Positions 21,412 to 30,702 of a DNA stretch of 64,000 nt are shown here, piece by piece. This DNA comes from Aricia agestis (Eukaryota; Arthropoda; Insecta; Lepidoptera; Lycaenidae). The stretch is from NCBI RefSeq assembly GCF_905147365.1, contig NC_056415.1:11488001-11552000 (forward strand). Reading direction: 5' to 3'. Position numbers and translations under genes: made by a program. The notes beneath the pieces are model-generated. The model was not told the DNA's origin, ran no database searches, and was given only the letters and a program-made list of their open reading frames with translations. Each line of letters begins with the position of its first letter. Within the stretch, counting starts at the first letter, position 1.

Positions 21412-21990
21412 ATGGCCGACGAACAGGCTTTAATTAAAAAAAGAGGGACCTTAAAAGGTCGATTGACATTATTCTCTAATTATATTAATAGTTTGCCTGC
21501 TCATTTGAGTAACGAAATTAAGTTAGAAATCGAAGTACGAATGTCAAAATTGGAACCATTATTCGATAGTTACAATGAGGTTCAGGAACAAATAGAAACT
21601 ATTAGTACTAATGTCGCCGAGCAGCAAAAAGAGCGCGACCTGTTTGAGGGCATATACTTTAAGACCATGGCGCTAGCTAAGTCGAAGTTAGGTGTAGTGG
21701 CGGAGCAACAGCACAACTGTAGCTGTGATACCGACGGCACCCACAAGGCGCACGGAGCTACTGTCAAACTACCTATCATTCAGTTAGCCAAGTTCGACGG
21801 TGCTTACAATTCATGGCTAGAGTTTCGAGACACATACCTATCTTTAATTCACGATAATCCCGATTTAAGTCCGATTAATAAATTCCATTATTTACGCTCG
21901 TCGTTAGAAGGCAGCGCATTATTAGTAATAAAATCAATTGAATTCTCTTCGACCAAAAAACCGGGCATCCTACGAAAAAGTGTCAACTAA
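21412..21990 (+). CDS. BEL/Pao Gag, internally deleted (192 aa)
   Basis: It starts MADEQALIKKRG at the first ATG after the leader. Residues 1-100 are helical and charged. From about 118, LPIIQLAKFDGAYNSWLEFR is the DUF1759-type Gag core of BEL/Pao, continuing to LEGSALLVIKSI. At about residue 180 the family sequence stops and the frame runs out after a further dozen residues. In the next frame over, the bases from about 21960 encode GHPTKKC followed by CKQCNKRHNSLIC, the zinc-knuckle end of a BEL Gag. So the middle of Gag, including the first part of a knuckle, has been deleted with a frame change. A functional capsid protein is unlikely. Confidence 0.88.
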   Translation: MADEQALIKKRGTLKGRLTLFSNYINSLPAHLSNEIKLEIEVRMSKLEPLFDSYNEVQEQIETISTNVAEQQKERDLFEGIYFKTMALAKSKLGVVAEQQHNCSCDTDGTHKAHGATVKLPIIQLAKFDGAYNSWLEFRDTYLSLIHDNPDLSPINKFHYLRSSLEGSALLVIKSIEFSSTKKPGILRKSVN

Positions 21991-24900
21991 GGGCTTGCAA
22001 ACAATGCAATAAAAGGCACAATAGTTTAATTTGTCCCGATATACCGAGCGGCGACGGATCGAACCCGCGCGCCGGCGAAGTAGTGTTATCGTGCGGTGTT
22101 GCATCGGCTCAAGCGCTGTTATCTACGGCTCGTGTTAATGTGCGCGCTGCGACGGGGAGCAGCCGGCGTGTGCGCCTTATCCTAGACTCGGGAAGTACCG
22201 GACATTTCTGTACACAGCGATTATGTAAACAACTCCAGTTGCCTACTAGAAATGTAACGACAACAATTAACGGGTTGAATAAAAGCGTATCTGTTGCGAA
22301 GGAATGTTGCGACATTACTATTCAATCGCTTCATTCTAATTACAGTAAAACGATTACGTGTGTTATTATTTCAGAAATTACGAACCCTTGGCCGAGTTCT
22401 CCTATAGATAAAAACGCAATTAAAATTCCGAGTAACATAACTTTAGCAGATCCGCAGTTTTATTTACCATCTAATATCGACATTTTAATAGGCAACGGAA
22501 TATTATGGGAATTCATTGAGTCGGAACAGATTAAATTAAATAATCAGAATATTATTTTACAAAAATCAAAATTAGGTTGGTTTTTAACTGGATCAATACA
22601 ACATAGCTCATCAATATATTGCAATTTTTCAGATTCTCAAATTCTTACCGATCAATTAGCTAAGTTTTGGGAATTAGATTCAATCATTACAAATAAACAA
22701 TTACAGTGGTCTCCTGAGGAGATCGAATGTGAAAATTCGTTTGTGCAAAATACGTCTCGCCTACCTAATGGCAGATTTTTAGTCACGATTCCATTAAAGC
22801 ATAGTCCAGATGTTTTAGGCGATTCATACAAAATGGCTAAAATTAGATTTTTACAGCTAGAGAAAAAATTACAAACTAACTTACAATTAAAAAATCAGTA
22901 TAAAAATTTTATTCAAGAATATATTAATTTGGGTCACATGAGACTATCAAAACATGTGAACAGTGACCAAATAAAATATTTTGCTCCACACCACGGTGTA
23001 GAACGCCCTACTAGTTCTACTACGTCATTAAGGGTCGTTTTCGATTGTTCTATGAAATCATCTTCCGGTTATTCATTTAATGAGTTACAAATGGTCGGCC
23101 CGACGATACAAGATGATCTTTTCTCAATATTATTGCGCTTTCGTCAACATAATATCGTCATTACAGCTGACGTCACTAAAATGTATAGGCAGGTCGAAGT
23201 TAATGAGTCACAAAGACCCCTTCAACAAATACTGTGGCGCGACGAGCCTAGCGAACCTCTGCGGGCCTACGAGCTAAACACGGTAACGTACGGCACTGCT
23301 TCGGCTCCATTCTTAGCGATACGGTGTCTCAAGCAGTTAGCCGACGAATGTACCGACCCGCTGATTCAAGAGGTGATCTCTAAAGACTTCTACGTCGATG
23401 ACGTCATCACAGGCGCTAGTAACATCTCTCAGGCTCTTCACATTTATACAGGAGTGACCAAGCAACTTGCTAGTGGGTGTTTCCCTTTGCGTAAGTGGTG
23501 TTCGAACGATAAAAATGTGCTATCACAAATTAAAAACCTTTCAAACGACAACATAACAATTGATCGCTTAGATTTATGTCCGAATGATGTTTCAAAAACA
23601 TTAGGTATAAACTGGGATCATAAGTCAGACGAAATTTGTTTTAATATAAATTTAAAAACTTGTAGCAAAATAACCAAAAGAAATATTTTGTCTACTATAT
23701 CTCAACTTTTTGACCCACTGGGCCTGGTCACCCCTTCTATATTAGAAGCAAAAATAACCCTACAAAAACTATGGTTATGTAAGTTGTCGTGGGACGATCC
23801 AGTACCCGAAGCTACACGTACAGCTTGGTATAAGTTCATTTCGTCATTATCAGAATTAAATAATTTAAGAATCCCCAGACACGCTCTTCGTTCGAATTAC
23901 AATAACCTACAATTGCATATATTTACGGACGCTTCCGAAGACGCATACGGAGCGTGCGCATATTTACGGTCTGTTGACGATAGTGGCGAAGTAAACGTGA
24001 CGCTCTTGTGTTCAAAAAATAAAGTTTCGCCTCTGAAACCGCAAACACTCCCGCGTCTAGAACTTTGCGGCGCATTACTAGGAGCGAGACTCGGTATCAA
24101 GATCGTTGAATCATTGCGACTCACTATAGATAATATTTTTTATTGGTGCGACTCCACCATCGTTTTAGGCTGGCTTAACACAACTACTAATAGACTGCAG
24201 ACATTTGTACGTAACAGAATAGGAGAAATACAGTCCATTTCAAACATTAGGTCGTGGAATTATGTTCCAACATATTTAAATTCAGCGGACTATCTAACGC
24301 GTAAAACCAGCCCTGATGTGTTAATCAGCTGTGAGCAATGGTGGAAAGGCCCGCATTTTTTACAGTCCACCGAGTCATCGTGGCCTACATTTGATTTTAA
24401 AAACAATAATTTAATTTTACCAGAACTAAAACAAGAAGTAACATTAACAATAGCTCAATCAGATGAATCGGTATTTCCATTTGTTAAATTTTCTAGTTAT
24501 TCCCGAATGCAAAGAACCATGGCTTATATCCTACGTTTTATTTACAATTTAAAAAATAATAAAAATAAAATAACAGGCCCTTTACAAGTATCTGAAATTA
24601 AAAACGCTATTTACAAGTTAATTAGTATATCACAGAAGCAATCATTTCCTATAGAGTACGAACAGTTAAAATCAAATAAAACTTTAAAAAGTACTTGCTC
24701 AATTTTATCTCTTAATCCATTTTTTGATCATAAATTAGATGTAATAAGAGTCGGGGGACGACTTCTAAATTCACAGTATGATTATAATAAAAAACACCCA
24801 TTTCTCATTCATAAAAATCATATATTTTCTAAGCTTTTATTTCAAAATGAACACAAAATTTTAATGCATACCGGACCGCAACAATTACTTTACTCCACTC

Positions 24901-25961
24901 GTCAAAACTATTGGACGATTGGTGGGCGAGATCTGGCTAGGCATGTGTATCGAAACTGCACCATTTGTAGGCGATTTCGTGCTGACAGTACTATACCTAT
25001 AATGGGAAATATTCCCAAAGAAAGATTTAGTGCAAGCGACGTCGGTTATCCCTTCCAATACACATCTACTGATTATTGTGGTCCTATTATGATTGCTAAT
25101 AAAGAAGGGCGAGGATGTCGCTTAATAAAATCATATATTTGCGTCTTTGTATGCTTTACCACTAAAGCCATACACTTGGAATTAGTTAGCGACATGTCCA
25201 CTACAAAATTTATTTTAGCCTTAAAAAGGTTCATATCGCGTAGAGGCAAACCATCATACATGTATTGCGATAATGGTTCGAATTTTGTTGGAGCTAATAA
25301 TGAGATTAAAAAAATGATATCTACAGACGGAGACAAAATAGTTGATATTTTTGCACAAGAATCCATAAAATTTAGTTTCTCGCCTCCCCGGTCTCCCCAT
25401 TTTGGTGGACTTCATGAATCAGGTGTAAAATCTACTAAAAATCATTTGAAACGTGCAATTGGTAACTTAAATTTAACATACGAGCAACTGTACACAGCCC
25501 TGACGCAAATTGAGGCAATACTTAACTCGCGTCCTCTTACCCCAATGTCATCAAATCCCGAAGACCTACTTCCCCTTACCCCAGGCCATTTCCTAATTGG
25601 CAGACAAATCACGTCATTACCAGAGCCAGACTTAGCCGAAATTCCATTGCATCGCCTCGATCGTTACCAAAGAATCGAAAGAGTACGTCAACAATTCTGG
25701 TCAAGATGGCACAAAGAATATATTTCGGAGCTCCAAATTCGCACCAAGTGGAAACAATCTCATGGGTCGCTCTGCAAAGGAGATCTCGTACTTATCAAAG
25801 ATGACCACCTGCCTCCAATGAAATGGCACTTGGGACGAATCATAACCATTTATCCGGGATCTGATGGAGTAACACGAGTGGCTGACATCAAGACATCGTC
25901 AGGGACAGTCCGACGCTCATTCTCAAAAATTTGTCCTCTTCCAAAACCTGAACAAGATTGA
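21960..25961 (+). CDS. BEL/Pao Pol with residual Gag zinc knuckle
   Basis: The frame is open from the zinc-knuckle remnant (CKQCNKRHNSLIC) through to the stop at 25961. Counting residues from 22083, domains are: A17-type protease LILDSGSTGHF near 31; reverse transcriptase with DFYVDDVITGA near 437; RNase H with IFTDASEDAYGAC near 612; integrase zinc motif (HTGPQ to CTICRRFRA) near 930-975; integrase core with STDYCGP near 995, MYCDNGSNF near 1060 and GGLHESGVKS near 1113, giving the D, D and E; and a DUF5641-like tail (LVLIKDDHLPPMKWHLGRI) near 1240. No ATG opens this frame, so Pol should be made as a Gag-Pol fusion, now disrupted upstream. The catalytic regions look intact. Confidence 0.93.
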   Translation, partial: TGHPTKKCQLRACKQCNKRHNSLICPDIPSGDGSNPRAGEVVLSCGVASAQALLSTARVNVRAATGSSRRVRLILDSGSTGHFCTQRLCKQLQLPTRNVTTTINGLNKSVSVAKECCDITIQSLHSNYSKTITCVIISEITNPWPSSPIDKNAIKIPSNITLADPQFYLPSNIDILIGNGILWEFIESEQIKLNNQNIILQKSKLGWFLTGSIQHSSSIYCNFSDSQILTDQLAKFWELDSIITNKQLQWSPEEIECENSFVQNTSRLPNGRFLVTIPLKHSPDVLGDSYKMAKIRFLQLEKKLQTNLQLKNQYKNFIQEYINLGHMRLSKHVNSDQIKYFAPHHGVERPTSSTTSLRVVFDCSMKSSSGYSFNELQMVGPTIQDDLFSILLRFRQHNIVITADVTKMYRQVEVNESQRPLQQILWRDEPSEPLRAYELNTVTYGTASAPFLAIRCLKQLADECTDPLIQEVISKDFYVDDVITGASNISQALHIYTGVTKQLASGCFPLRKWCSNDKNVLSQIKNLSNDNITIDRLDLCPNDVSKTLGINWDHKSDEICFNINLKTCSKITKRNILSTISQLFDPLGLVTPSILEAKITLQKLWLCKLSWDDPVPEATRTAWYKFISSLSELNNLRIPRHALRSNYNNLQLHIFTDASEDAYGACAYLRSVDDSGEVNVTLLCSKNKVSPLKPQTLPRLELCGALLGARLGIKIVESLRLTIDNIFYWCDSTIVLGWLNTTTNRLQTFVRNRIGEIQSISNIRSWNYVPTYLNSADYLTRKTSPDVLISCEQWWKGPHFLQSTESSWPTFDFKNNNLILPELKQEVTLTIAQSDESVFPFVKFSSYSRMQRTMAYILRFIYNLKNNKNKITGPLQVSEIKNAIYKLISISQKQSFPIEYEQLKSNKTLKSTCSILSLNPFFDHKLDVIRVGGRLLNSQYDYNKKHPFLIHKNHIFSKLLFQNEHKILMHTGPQQLLYSTRQNYWTIGGRDLARHVYRNCTICRRFRADSTIPIMGNIPKERFSASDVGYPFQYTSTDYCGPIMIANKEGRGCRLIKSYICVFVCFTTKAIHLELVSDMSTTKFILALKRFISRRGKPSYMYCDNGSNFVGANNEIKKMISTDGDKIVDIFAQESIKFSFSPPRSPHFGGLHESGVKSTKNHLKRAIGNLNLTYEQLYTALTQIEAILNSRPLTPMSSNPEDLLPLTPGHFLIGRQITSLPEPDLAEIPLHRLDRYQRIERVRQQFWSRWHKEYISELQIRTKWKQSHGSLCKGDLVLIKDDHLPPMKWHLGRIITIYPGSDGVTRVADIKTSSGTVRRSFSKICPLPKPEQD

Positions 25962-25986
25962 AGCGAGGCTTCAATGAGGGCCGGCA
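25962..25986 (+). other. BEL/Pao polypurine tract region
   Basis: The short stretch between the pol stop and the 3' LTR contains AATGAGGGCCGGCA, the only purine-rich run abutting the LTR and the likely plus-strand primer. Confidence 0.6.
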
Positions 25987-26219
25987 TGTCGACGCATCAC
26001 ATCATCGACGTCACACGCACACACGCAGGGCTTACGTAGGCCTGCGCCCGGGCTGCGCGGCGCGCCCCCTTCACTCGATATTGGACCACCGCCGGTGTGC
26101 GCATGTCAAAGTGTCATACTTTAAAGTATCAATAAATCGTATTGAGTCTAAATCAGGTTTCATTCATCACCATCATCGAGGCACCTTCCAGTAGACGGCT
26201 CCAGGCTCCAGCCCCAACA
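25987..26219 (+). repeat. BEL/Pao 3' LTR
   Basis: A 233-bp LTR, identical by eye to the 5' copy, followed by the ATGTC target duplication. Confidence 0.95.
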
Positions 26220-26290
26220 ATGTCAAATATGTCATTTCCTTCGATTCGGAGTACAACTATCGAGCAAATCTGTATGTGAGTACTTAGCAT
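26220..26290. mobile_element. MITE right half, beyond the BEL/Pao element
   Basis: CCTTCGATTCGGAG, ACTATCGAGCAAA and GTGAGTACTTAGCAT are inverse to the left half at 19924-20009. Together they make a roughly 150-bp palindromic MITE. Confidence 0.7.
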
Positions 26291-26466
26291 TATACGGTTT
26301 TGCTCGATAGCTTTACTCCAAATCGAGCAATAACCACCGTGTGGACCGCAAAAGCCGGCTCGATGGAATTAAATATTATGTCACATATTATGTCATTTGA
26401 CATTTCCTTCGATTCGGAGAAACTATCGATAATCGAGCAAAACCGTATTTGAGTACTTAGCATAAG
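26274..26466. mobile_element. Second copy of the same MITE
   Basis: It begins GAGTACTTAGCATTATACGGTTTTGCTCGATAG and ends ATCGAGCAAAACCGTATTTGAGTACTTAGCATA, with inverted ends of about 30 bp. It shares its left boundary with the right end of the preceding copy, so the two are in tandem. No coding capacity. Confidence 0.7.
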
Positions 26467-27023
26467 TATGATCATCATTATAATAATTATTAAACTCAAA
26501 GGAAATCCGATTGCAATTATCGAAACAAAATAGTAACCTAACCTAACCTAATAAAAAAAATTCTCAACAGTAACTCGGTGCTTACAAGATTTCATAATCC
26601 ATGAGTTCACCCACTAACTTTAAAGTTACATGATGTGGTAAAATTCAATATACTGAAAACCTATTGTTTCGTTCGATTTTAAAACCAACATTTTCATAGT
26701 AACAAAATACCGAAGCGCGTAGCAGAAAATATTCTGAAATCTTTTACATTTTAATAGGTAAGAAAGGTGAAGACGTTATAATGAAAATAGGTGCTATATT
26801 TTTATATGAATTTCGTTAGGACTAAGGAGTAAGGAACAAAAAGATCTCATCTACATTTTGCCTTTTGTTTGAATCAGACGGAAGCTTACCTTTCCGCCTT
26901 AGATATTTCCTTCATTTCCTCGGCCCGGCTAAAACAGCCTAACTCCCAATTAAACGAAGTTTAGGCAAATCTGTTTCATGAAATTAGCTTCGTGTTTACT
27001 CATTTTTGACACGACGGGCAAGC
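26467..27023. other. Non-coding interval, no gene seen
   Basis: Contains a short CCTAACCTAACCTAA run at 26527-26550, but no coding frame or recognised repeat. Confidence 0.5.
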
Positions 27024-27606
27024 TAAAATCGGCCAAGTGCGAGTCACACTCGCGCACGAAGGGTTCCGTACCGTTATAGAGCGAAAGTAGGGAAAACATT
27101 GTGTTTTTTGTATGGGATCTCTATTTATTTTACTTTAATTTTATTAATGAATATTAAAGTACACATACAGTTGAGGATATTGTAAAAATTTCAAGTTTCT
27201 ACATGTTGCCATTATGGATTATGAGCCAAAAAGGCCAAAAATTGTTTGTTGTATGGGAGCCCCCCTTAAATATTAACTTTATTTTGTTTTTAGTATTTTT
27301 TGTTATAGCAGCACCAAAAATACGCAATCTGTGAAAATTTCAGAAGTCTAGCTAAAGCGGTTCTTGATATACAGCCTGGAGGTAGACAGACAGATGGACA
27401 GACAGACGAACAGACAGACGGACAGACAGATGGACAGACAGACGGACAGACATACGGACAGACAGACGGACAGACAGACGGACAGACAGACAGACGGACA
27501 GACAGACTGGCAGACGGACAGACATACGAACATACAGACGGACAGACATCGAAGTGACAGTAATAGGGTCCCGTTTTTACCCTTTGGGTACGGAACCCTA
27601 AAAAAA
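27024..27606 (-). repeat. GGGTTCCGTACC-family repeat with long GACA/GACG microsatellite
   Basis: A complete family member from CGGCCAAGTGCGAGTC to TTTGGGTACGGAACCCTA. The interval 27383-27548 is an interrupted (GACA)n/(GACG)n tract, much longer than in the sibling copies. It creates spurious open frames on both strands (CLSV or TDRQ repeats) that are not genes. Confidence 0.88.
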
Positions 27607-27697
27607 TACAACAATTGCACTTTAATTGGAATGAAATCAATTAAATAGGCATTTAATACTTTACTGAATTTAATCCATACCCATACAGAATAAAATA

Positions 27698-27893
27698 AAT
27701 GCGAAACTGTGACTGACGGCCTGTCTGTCCGTTATCACTTCACGTCCAAACCGCTTTACCGATTTTGCTGAAATTTGGTATGGAGATACTTTGAGTCCCG
27801 GGAAAGGACATAGTATACTTGTTATCCCGGAAAAATGTGAGGTTCTTGCGCGAGAACTGAATTTTGGCGCAACGGAGTTGCGGGCGTCATTGA
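27698..27893 (+). mobile_element. Helitron-like repeat (GCGTCATCTAG-ended family)
   Basis: It contains CCAAACCGCTTTACCGATTTTG, AAAGGACATAGTATACTT and the 3' hairpin CAACGGAGTTG followed by GCGGGCGTCAT. Sibling copies at 28735-28929, 43255-43445, 43540-43700 and 61812-62010 include a terminal CTAG. Here the end is followed at once by an inverted stub of the same end (to 27911). Confidence 0.7.
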
Positions 27894-27928
27894 TGACGTC
27901 CGCAACTCCTTTTTATTAAATCTATATA

Positions 27929-28069
27929 TATAAAAATGGATTTTCAATTGTGTTAGTAACGCTAAAACTCGAAAACGGCTGAACGGATTGGGCTAATTTT
28001 AGTCTTAAAATATTCGTAGAAGTCCAGGGAAGGTTTTAAAGTGACACAAAGTTCACCGGGACAGCTAGT
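27929..28069 (+). mobile_element. Short Helitron-like element
   Basis: A 140-bp repeat beginning TATAAAAATGGATTTTCAATTG and ending GTTCACCGGGACAGCTAG|T. Near-identical copies lie at 30703-30846 and 30851-30993, and a diverged inverted one at 47479-47637. The CTAG|T end and the small GTGA/TCAC stem upstream fit a non-autonomous Helitron. Confidence 0.75.
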
Positions 28070-28267
28070 TATAGATAATTTAATAAAAAAGTTTTATAGT
28101 TTAATAAAAAAGTTGTGTTTACAAATGAAATATCTAAAGCCAGTGAGTTCTACAATAATGGAATATTTTTACTTTATTATTGAAGATGATATTATTTTTA
28201 TAACATGTTACATTCAATTTGTTATCTGCACATTCAGCATGACGACTGCTAATAGAAGCTCCTTTTG

Positions 28268-28321
28268 TTACTCGGTGGAGGGGCAAAATGATATCAATCA
28301 TTTAGTCCCTCCACCGAGTAA
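28268..28321. repeat. 54-bp hairpin
   Basis: Perfect 15-base arms TTACTCGGTGGAGGG (28268-28282) and its complement (28307-28321) enclose a second perfect 7-base stem (28286-28292 with 28297-28303) and an ATCA loop. RNA from either strand would fold into a long hairpin. There is no evidence of transcription. Confidence 0.8.
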
Positions 28322-28449
28322 ACTTTATCGTTCTGTCGTTTATTATGTTCTTCCGTAGAAATAATGATTTGGGTGAATTTCCCAAAAAAAGTGGACAGGT
28401 TGAAATTCACCTATTTGTCAATAAGTGATCGTAAGATATTTTGTAAGGC

Positions 28450-28606
28450 TGGCTTCTCATGGCGTGTGATATCACAAGCCGCGCCGCGCCGAGCCAGATA
28501 TTACAAGCGAGCACGAGGCACAGGCGAGCACGAGCCACCCCTTCACACGGCGCGTGGCTCGAGCGGGCGCGGCGCGGCTTGCGATAATATGCGCCGTGAG
28601 AAGGCA
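28450..28606. mobile_element. GC-rich foldback MITE
   Basis: Terminal inverted repeats of about 40 bp: GGCTTCTCATGGCG on the left against GCCTTCTCACGGCGC on the reversed right end, both continuing into CAAGCCGCGCCGCGCC. The centre (GAGCACGAGGCACAGG) is also GC-rich and unlike the AT-rich surroundings. No coding capacity. Confidence 0.75.
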
Positions 28607-28734
28607 CCATAAGACAGTGATTATATTTCACAGTCTCTCTCAAAATGTCAAAATGTCCAGGGTATTCGTTTAATACATTATTTATCTATAAGGTTTGGGT
28701 AAAAGCTTTCGAGAATTGACGTTTAAAACAATCC

Positions 28735-28929
28735 AAACTTCCATATATACATACTAATATTACTTTTTTGTTACCTTTTCACGCCCAAACCACTGAACCG
28801 ATTTTGCTGAAAGGTATAGAGATACTTTAGGTCCCGGAAAAGGACATAGGATACTTTTTATCCTAGAAAATGTACGGTTTCCACGCCATAAACGAATTTT
28901 GCCTCAACAGAATTGCAGGCGTCATCTAG
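28735..28929 (+). mobile_element. Helitron-like repeat (GCGTCATCTAG-ended family)
   Basis: It begins near CATACTAATATTAC, includes CCCAAACCACTGAACCGATTTTG and ends GCAGGCGTCATCTAG|T. Same family as 27698-27893. Confidence 0.72.
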
Positions 28930-28938
28930 TTCTAAATA

Positions 28939-29200
28939 GGGTCATTTCGCCTATTCGCGTCCATTTAGTGCAGTTGGCAAGTTTGATGGCGAAAATAATA
29001 ATGTCCCAACATTCATTTCTATGAAAAAATTATGTTATGTGATCAATATATTAGTCTATTTTAAGATTAACTTTCAGTTTTACTCGAAGCATCTTATGTT
29101 ACATTTTTAAATAGATAAATTTCAGAATAAGGCGTTTTACCCACTTTGCGTCCACAAAATCCTAATTGCGTCCACCCGTGGACCATTTAGCGTCCACCAG
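28939..29200. promoter_or_regulatory. Left subterminal GCGTCCA array
   Basis: GCGTCCA occurs at 28957-28963, 29148-29154, 29168-29174 and 29190-29196. Near 29168 it forms the inverted pair GCGTCCACCCGTGGACC. Likely binding sites for the cognate transposase. Confidence 0.7.
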
Positions 29201-29279
29201 CTTAGAAAAGGAATATAGGGGTGATATTTTAAGAAAATAAAAAAAGATTGTATTTTAACAATTTCTTTATTTCAGAGTA

Positions 29280-29491
29280 TTAAAAATCAACATTATTATC
29301 ATAATAAAGAATCTCAAAAAAATAATCAAAATCTTCTCAACATTGAACTTAAAAATATATATTTTAACAATTATTTCTTTATTTCAGAATGTAATTAAGT
29401 AAACTGTAATAAAAATCAACATTATTATCATAATAAAGAATCTCAAAAAAATAATCAAAATCTTCTCAACATTGAACTTAAAAATATATAA
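29280..29491. repeat. About 80-bp direct duplication inside the pogo-like element
   Basis: The block AAAAATCAACATTATTATCA to AACTTAAAAATATATA occurs at about 29281-29361 and again at about 29411-29491 with no difference I can see. Confidence 0.85.
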
Positions 29492-29509
29492 GGTACCTAA
29501 GTAGTAGGA

Positions 29510-29905
29510 CTAATAGGTAAAAAAAAACAAAAATTTTTCAAACCACTTTTGACCTGGGCGATCTTTAAAATTATTTTTAAACTTCCCATCTCGAATTATT
29601 TTCTGAACAGTATTCAACAATTCTTGCTTTTTCACTGGAAATCCACATTTGGAAATATCAAGAAGCCATTCAACTACTTTTTTTTCACCATCTACTCCTA
29701 GCGCTGGTTCTGGTCCAGGTTTCTTTACTCCATCTGGTCTGCGCCCACTGATTTTATCCAATATTGTGGTCTTGGGAATAGCATATTCTTTACATATTTG
29801 TCTTACCGATTTATTCTTCTCTCGAATTTCATTTAACGCTTTCTTTAAATCGTCTTCTGTGTATGTTCTCCTTTCCTTCTTCTTTCTTTTCTCCGAAGAA
29901 CTCAT
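29510..29905 (-). CDS. psq/CENP-B DNA-binding protein, truncated pogo-like transposase (131 aa)
   Basis: I take the start at the ATG of MSSSEKRKKK (29905); the longer upstream frame is hydrophobic AT-rich noise. Residues 14-55 form a helix-turn-helix psq domain (YTEDDLKKALNEIREKNKSV, then CKEYAIPKTTILDKI). Residues 62-125 match the start of a CENP-B type HTH (EKKVVEWLLDISKCGFPVKK, then RPGQKWFEKFLF). The frame then ends in FFFTY with a stop in a T-rich run, before any DDE catalytic residue. The protein could bind the GCGTCCA sites of its own ends without cutting DNA, which would make it a competitor or repressor. That role is inference. Confidence 0.8.
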   Translation of the reverse strand: MSSSEKRKKKERRTYTEDDLKKALNEIREKNKSVRQICKEYAIPKTTILDKISGRRPDGVKKPGPEPALGVDGEKKVVEWLLDISKCGFPVKKQELLNTVQKIIRDGKFKNNFKDRPGQKWFEKFLFFFTY

Positions 29906-30059
29906 CTTAAATAGAAAAAAAAGAATAAAAGAACTCATTTTATTTAAAAATACAATTTTTAAACGTATTTTTAATAAAAAATATACAATAATATAATAAT
30001 AAACAATACATTTCATAATTATTATTTTCACATGCAAGTCAACATGCAAATATTTAACG

Positions 30060-30574
30060 AAAATAGTGGACGCAATTTGGTTTATGTATCATCCCCTGTA
30101 GGTATAGTTTGCGTCCACAGGTGGACGCAAAGTAGAAATTTTGTGAATTCGATGTAGTAATTCGCGTCCACCTTATTTCAGTCGTTAAATATAAAAAACA
30201 TAAGCAAATTCATAATAAATATTATTCCTTTTTACATTATAATAGTCTACAAACAACTATGTAACCTAATTTTCACTTAAAACAATAAAAAACTTACCAT
30301 CGAACGCGCCGCTGCACACTATTTTTTTTGTCGCGCGAGCGCGCGCACATGCTCCCTTGTTGAACAGCCGAGGCTAACTATTTCTTCTAAACGGTTTTGG
30401 TTTGGCGCACGGACCTTTTGTCCATGTGAGGGTACCTCGTATACATTGACGTATTAGCGGGAATGACTTTTCGTTTGATTGGTGTGTTAGTTTACTTATT
30501 TTCGGGATTTTAAAAAGGAAGATCCGCAAAATGGACGCGAATTGGTCTATGGACGCGAAAGGGCGAACTTACCC
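30060..30574. promoter_or_regulatory. Right subterminal GCGTCCA array
   Basis: GCGTCCA or its complement occurs at 30067-30073, 30111-30117, 30122-30128, 30164-30170, 30532-30538 and 30550-30556. The pair at 30111-30128 is a near-perfect palindrome, GCGTCCACAGGTGGACGC. Confidence 0.7.
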
Positions 30575-30702
30575 TATATCATATTTTAACAAATTTAACA
30601 ATACACGTATTATGTAAAATAATAAACTAATATAAACTATATTAAATAATAAATAATAAACTAATCTTTTTATCTACACTAATATTATAAATGCGAAATC
30701 AA

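Larger units (their letters stand above)
20005..26224 (+). mobile_element. BEL/Pao LTR retrotransposon
   Basis: A plus-strand element at 20010-26219 with 233-bp LTRs (TGTCGACGC to CCCCAACA) that appear identical. It is flanked by the perfect 5-bp target duplication ATGTC (20005-20009 and 26220-26224). Internal order is a long non-coding leader, gag with a DUF1759-like region, a zinc-knuckle remnant, then protease, RT, RNase H, integrase and a DUF5641-like end, as in BEL/Pao. Pol is fully open, but gag has lost its C-terminal half. LTR identity shows recent insertion. Confidence 0.95.
28937..30576 (-). mobile_element. pogo/Tigger-like DNA transposon derivative
   Basis: A 1,636-bp element (28939-30574) flanked by TA on both sides. 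The terminal inverted repeats start GGGTCATTTCGCC and GGGTAAGTTCGCC, matching at about 22 of 26 positions, each followed by TTCGCGTCCAT. It encodes a short protein with psq and CENP-B type DNA-binding domains, the DNA-binding half of pogo-superfamily transposases, but no DDE catalytic domain. Both subterminal regions are filled with GCGTCCA motifs. It is therefore non-autonomous but may still make a DNA-binding protein. Confidence 0.85.

Noticed and set aside
26527..26550. CCTAACCTAACCTAA as a telomeric repeat
   Set aside because: Only three TTAGG-type units; similar short runs occur at 18290 and 38020 in transposon DNA. Far too short for a telomere.
27352..27640. Overlapping long frames on both strands made of CLSV or TDRQ repeats
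   Set aside because: They are translations of the GACA/GACG microsatellite inside an interspersed repeat, with no other coding sign.
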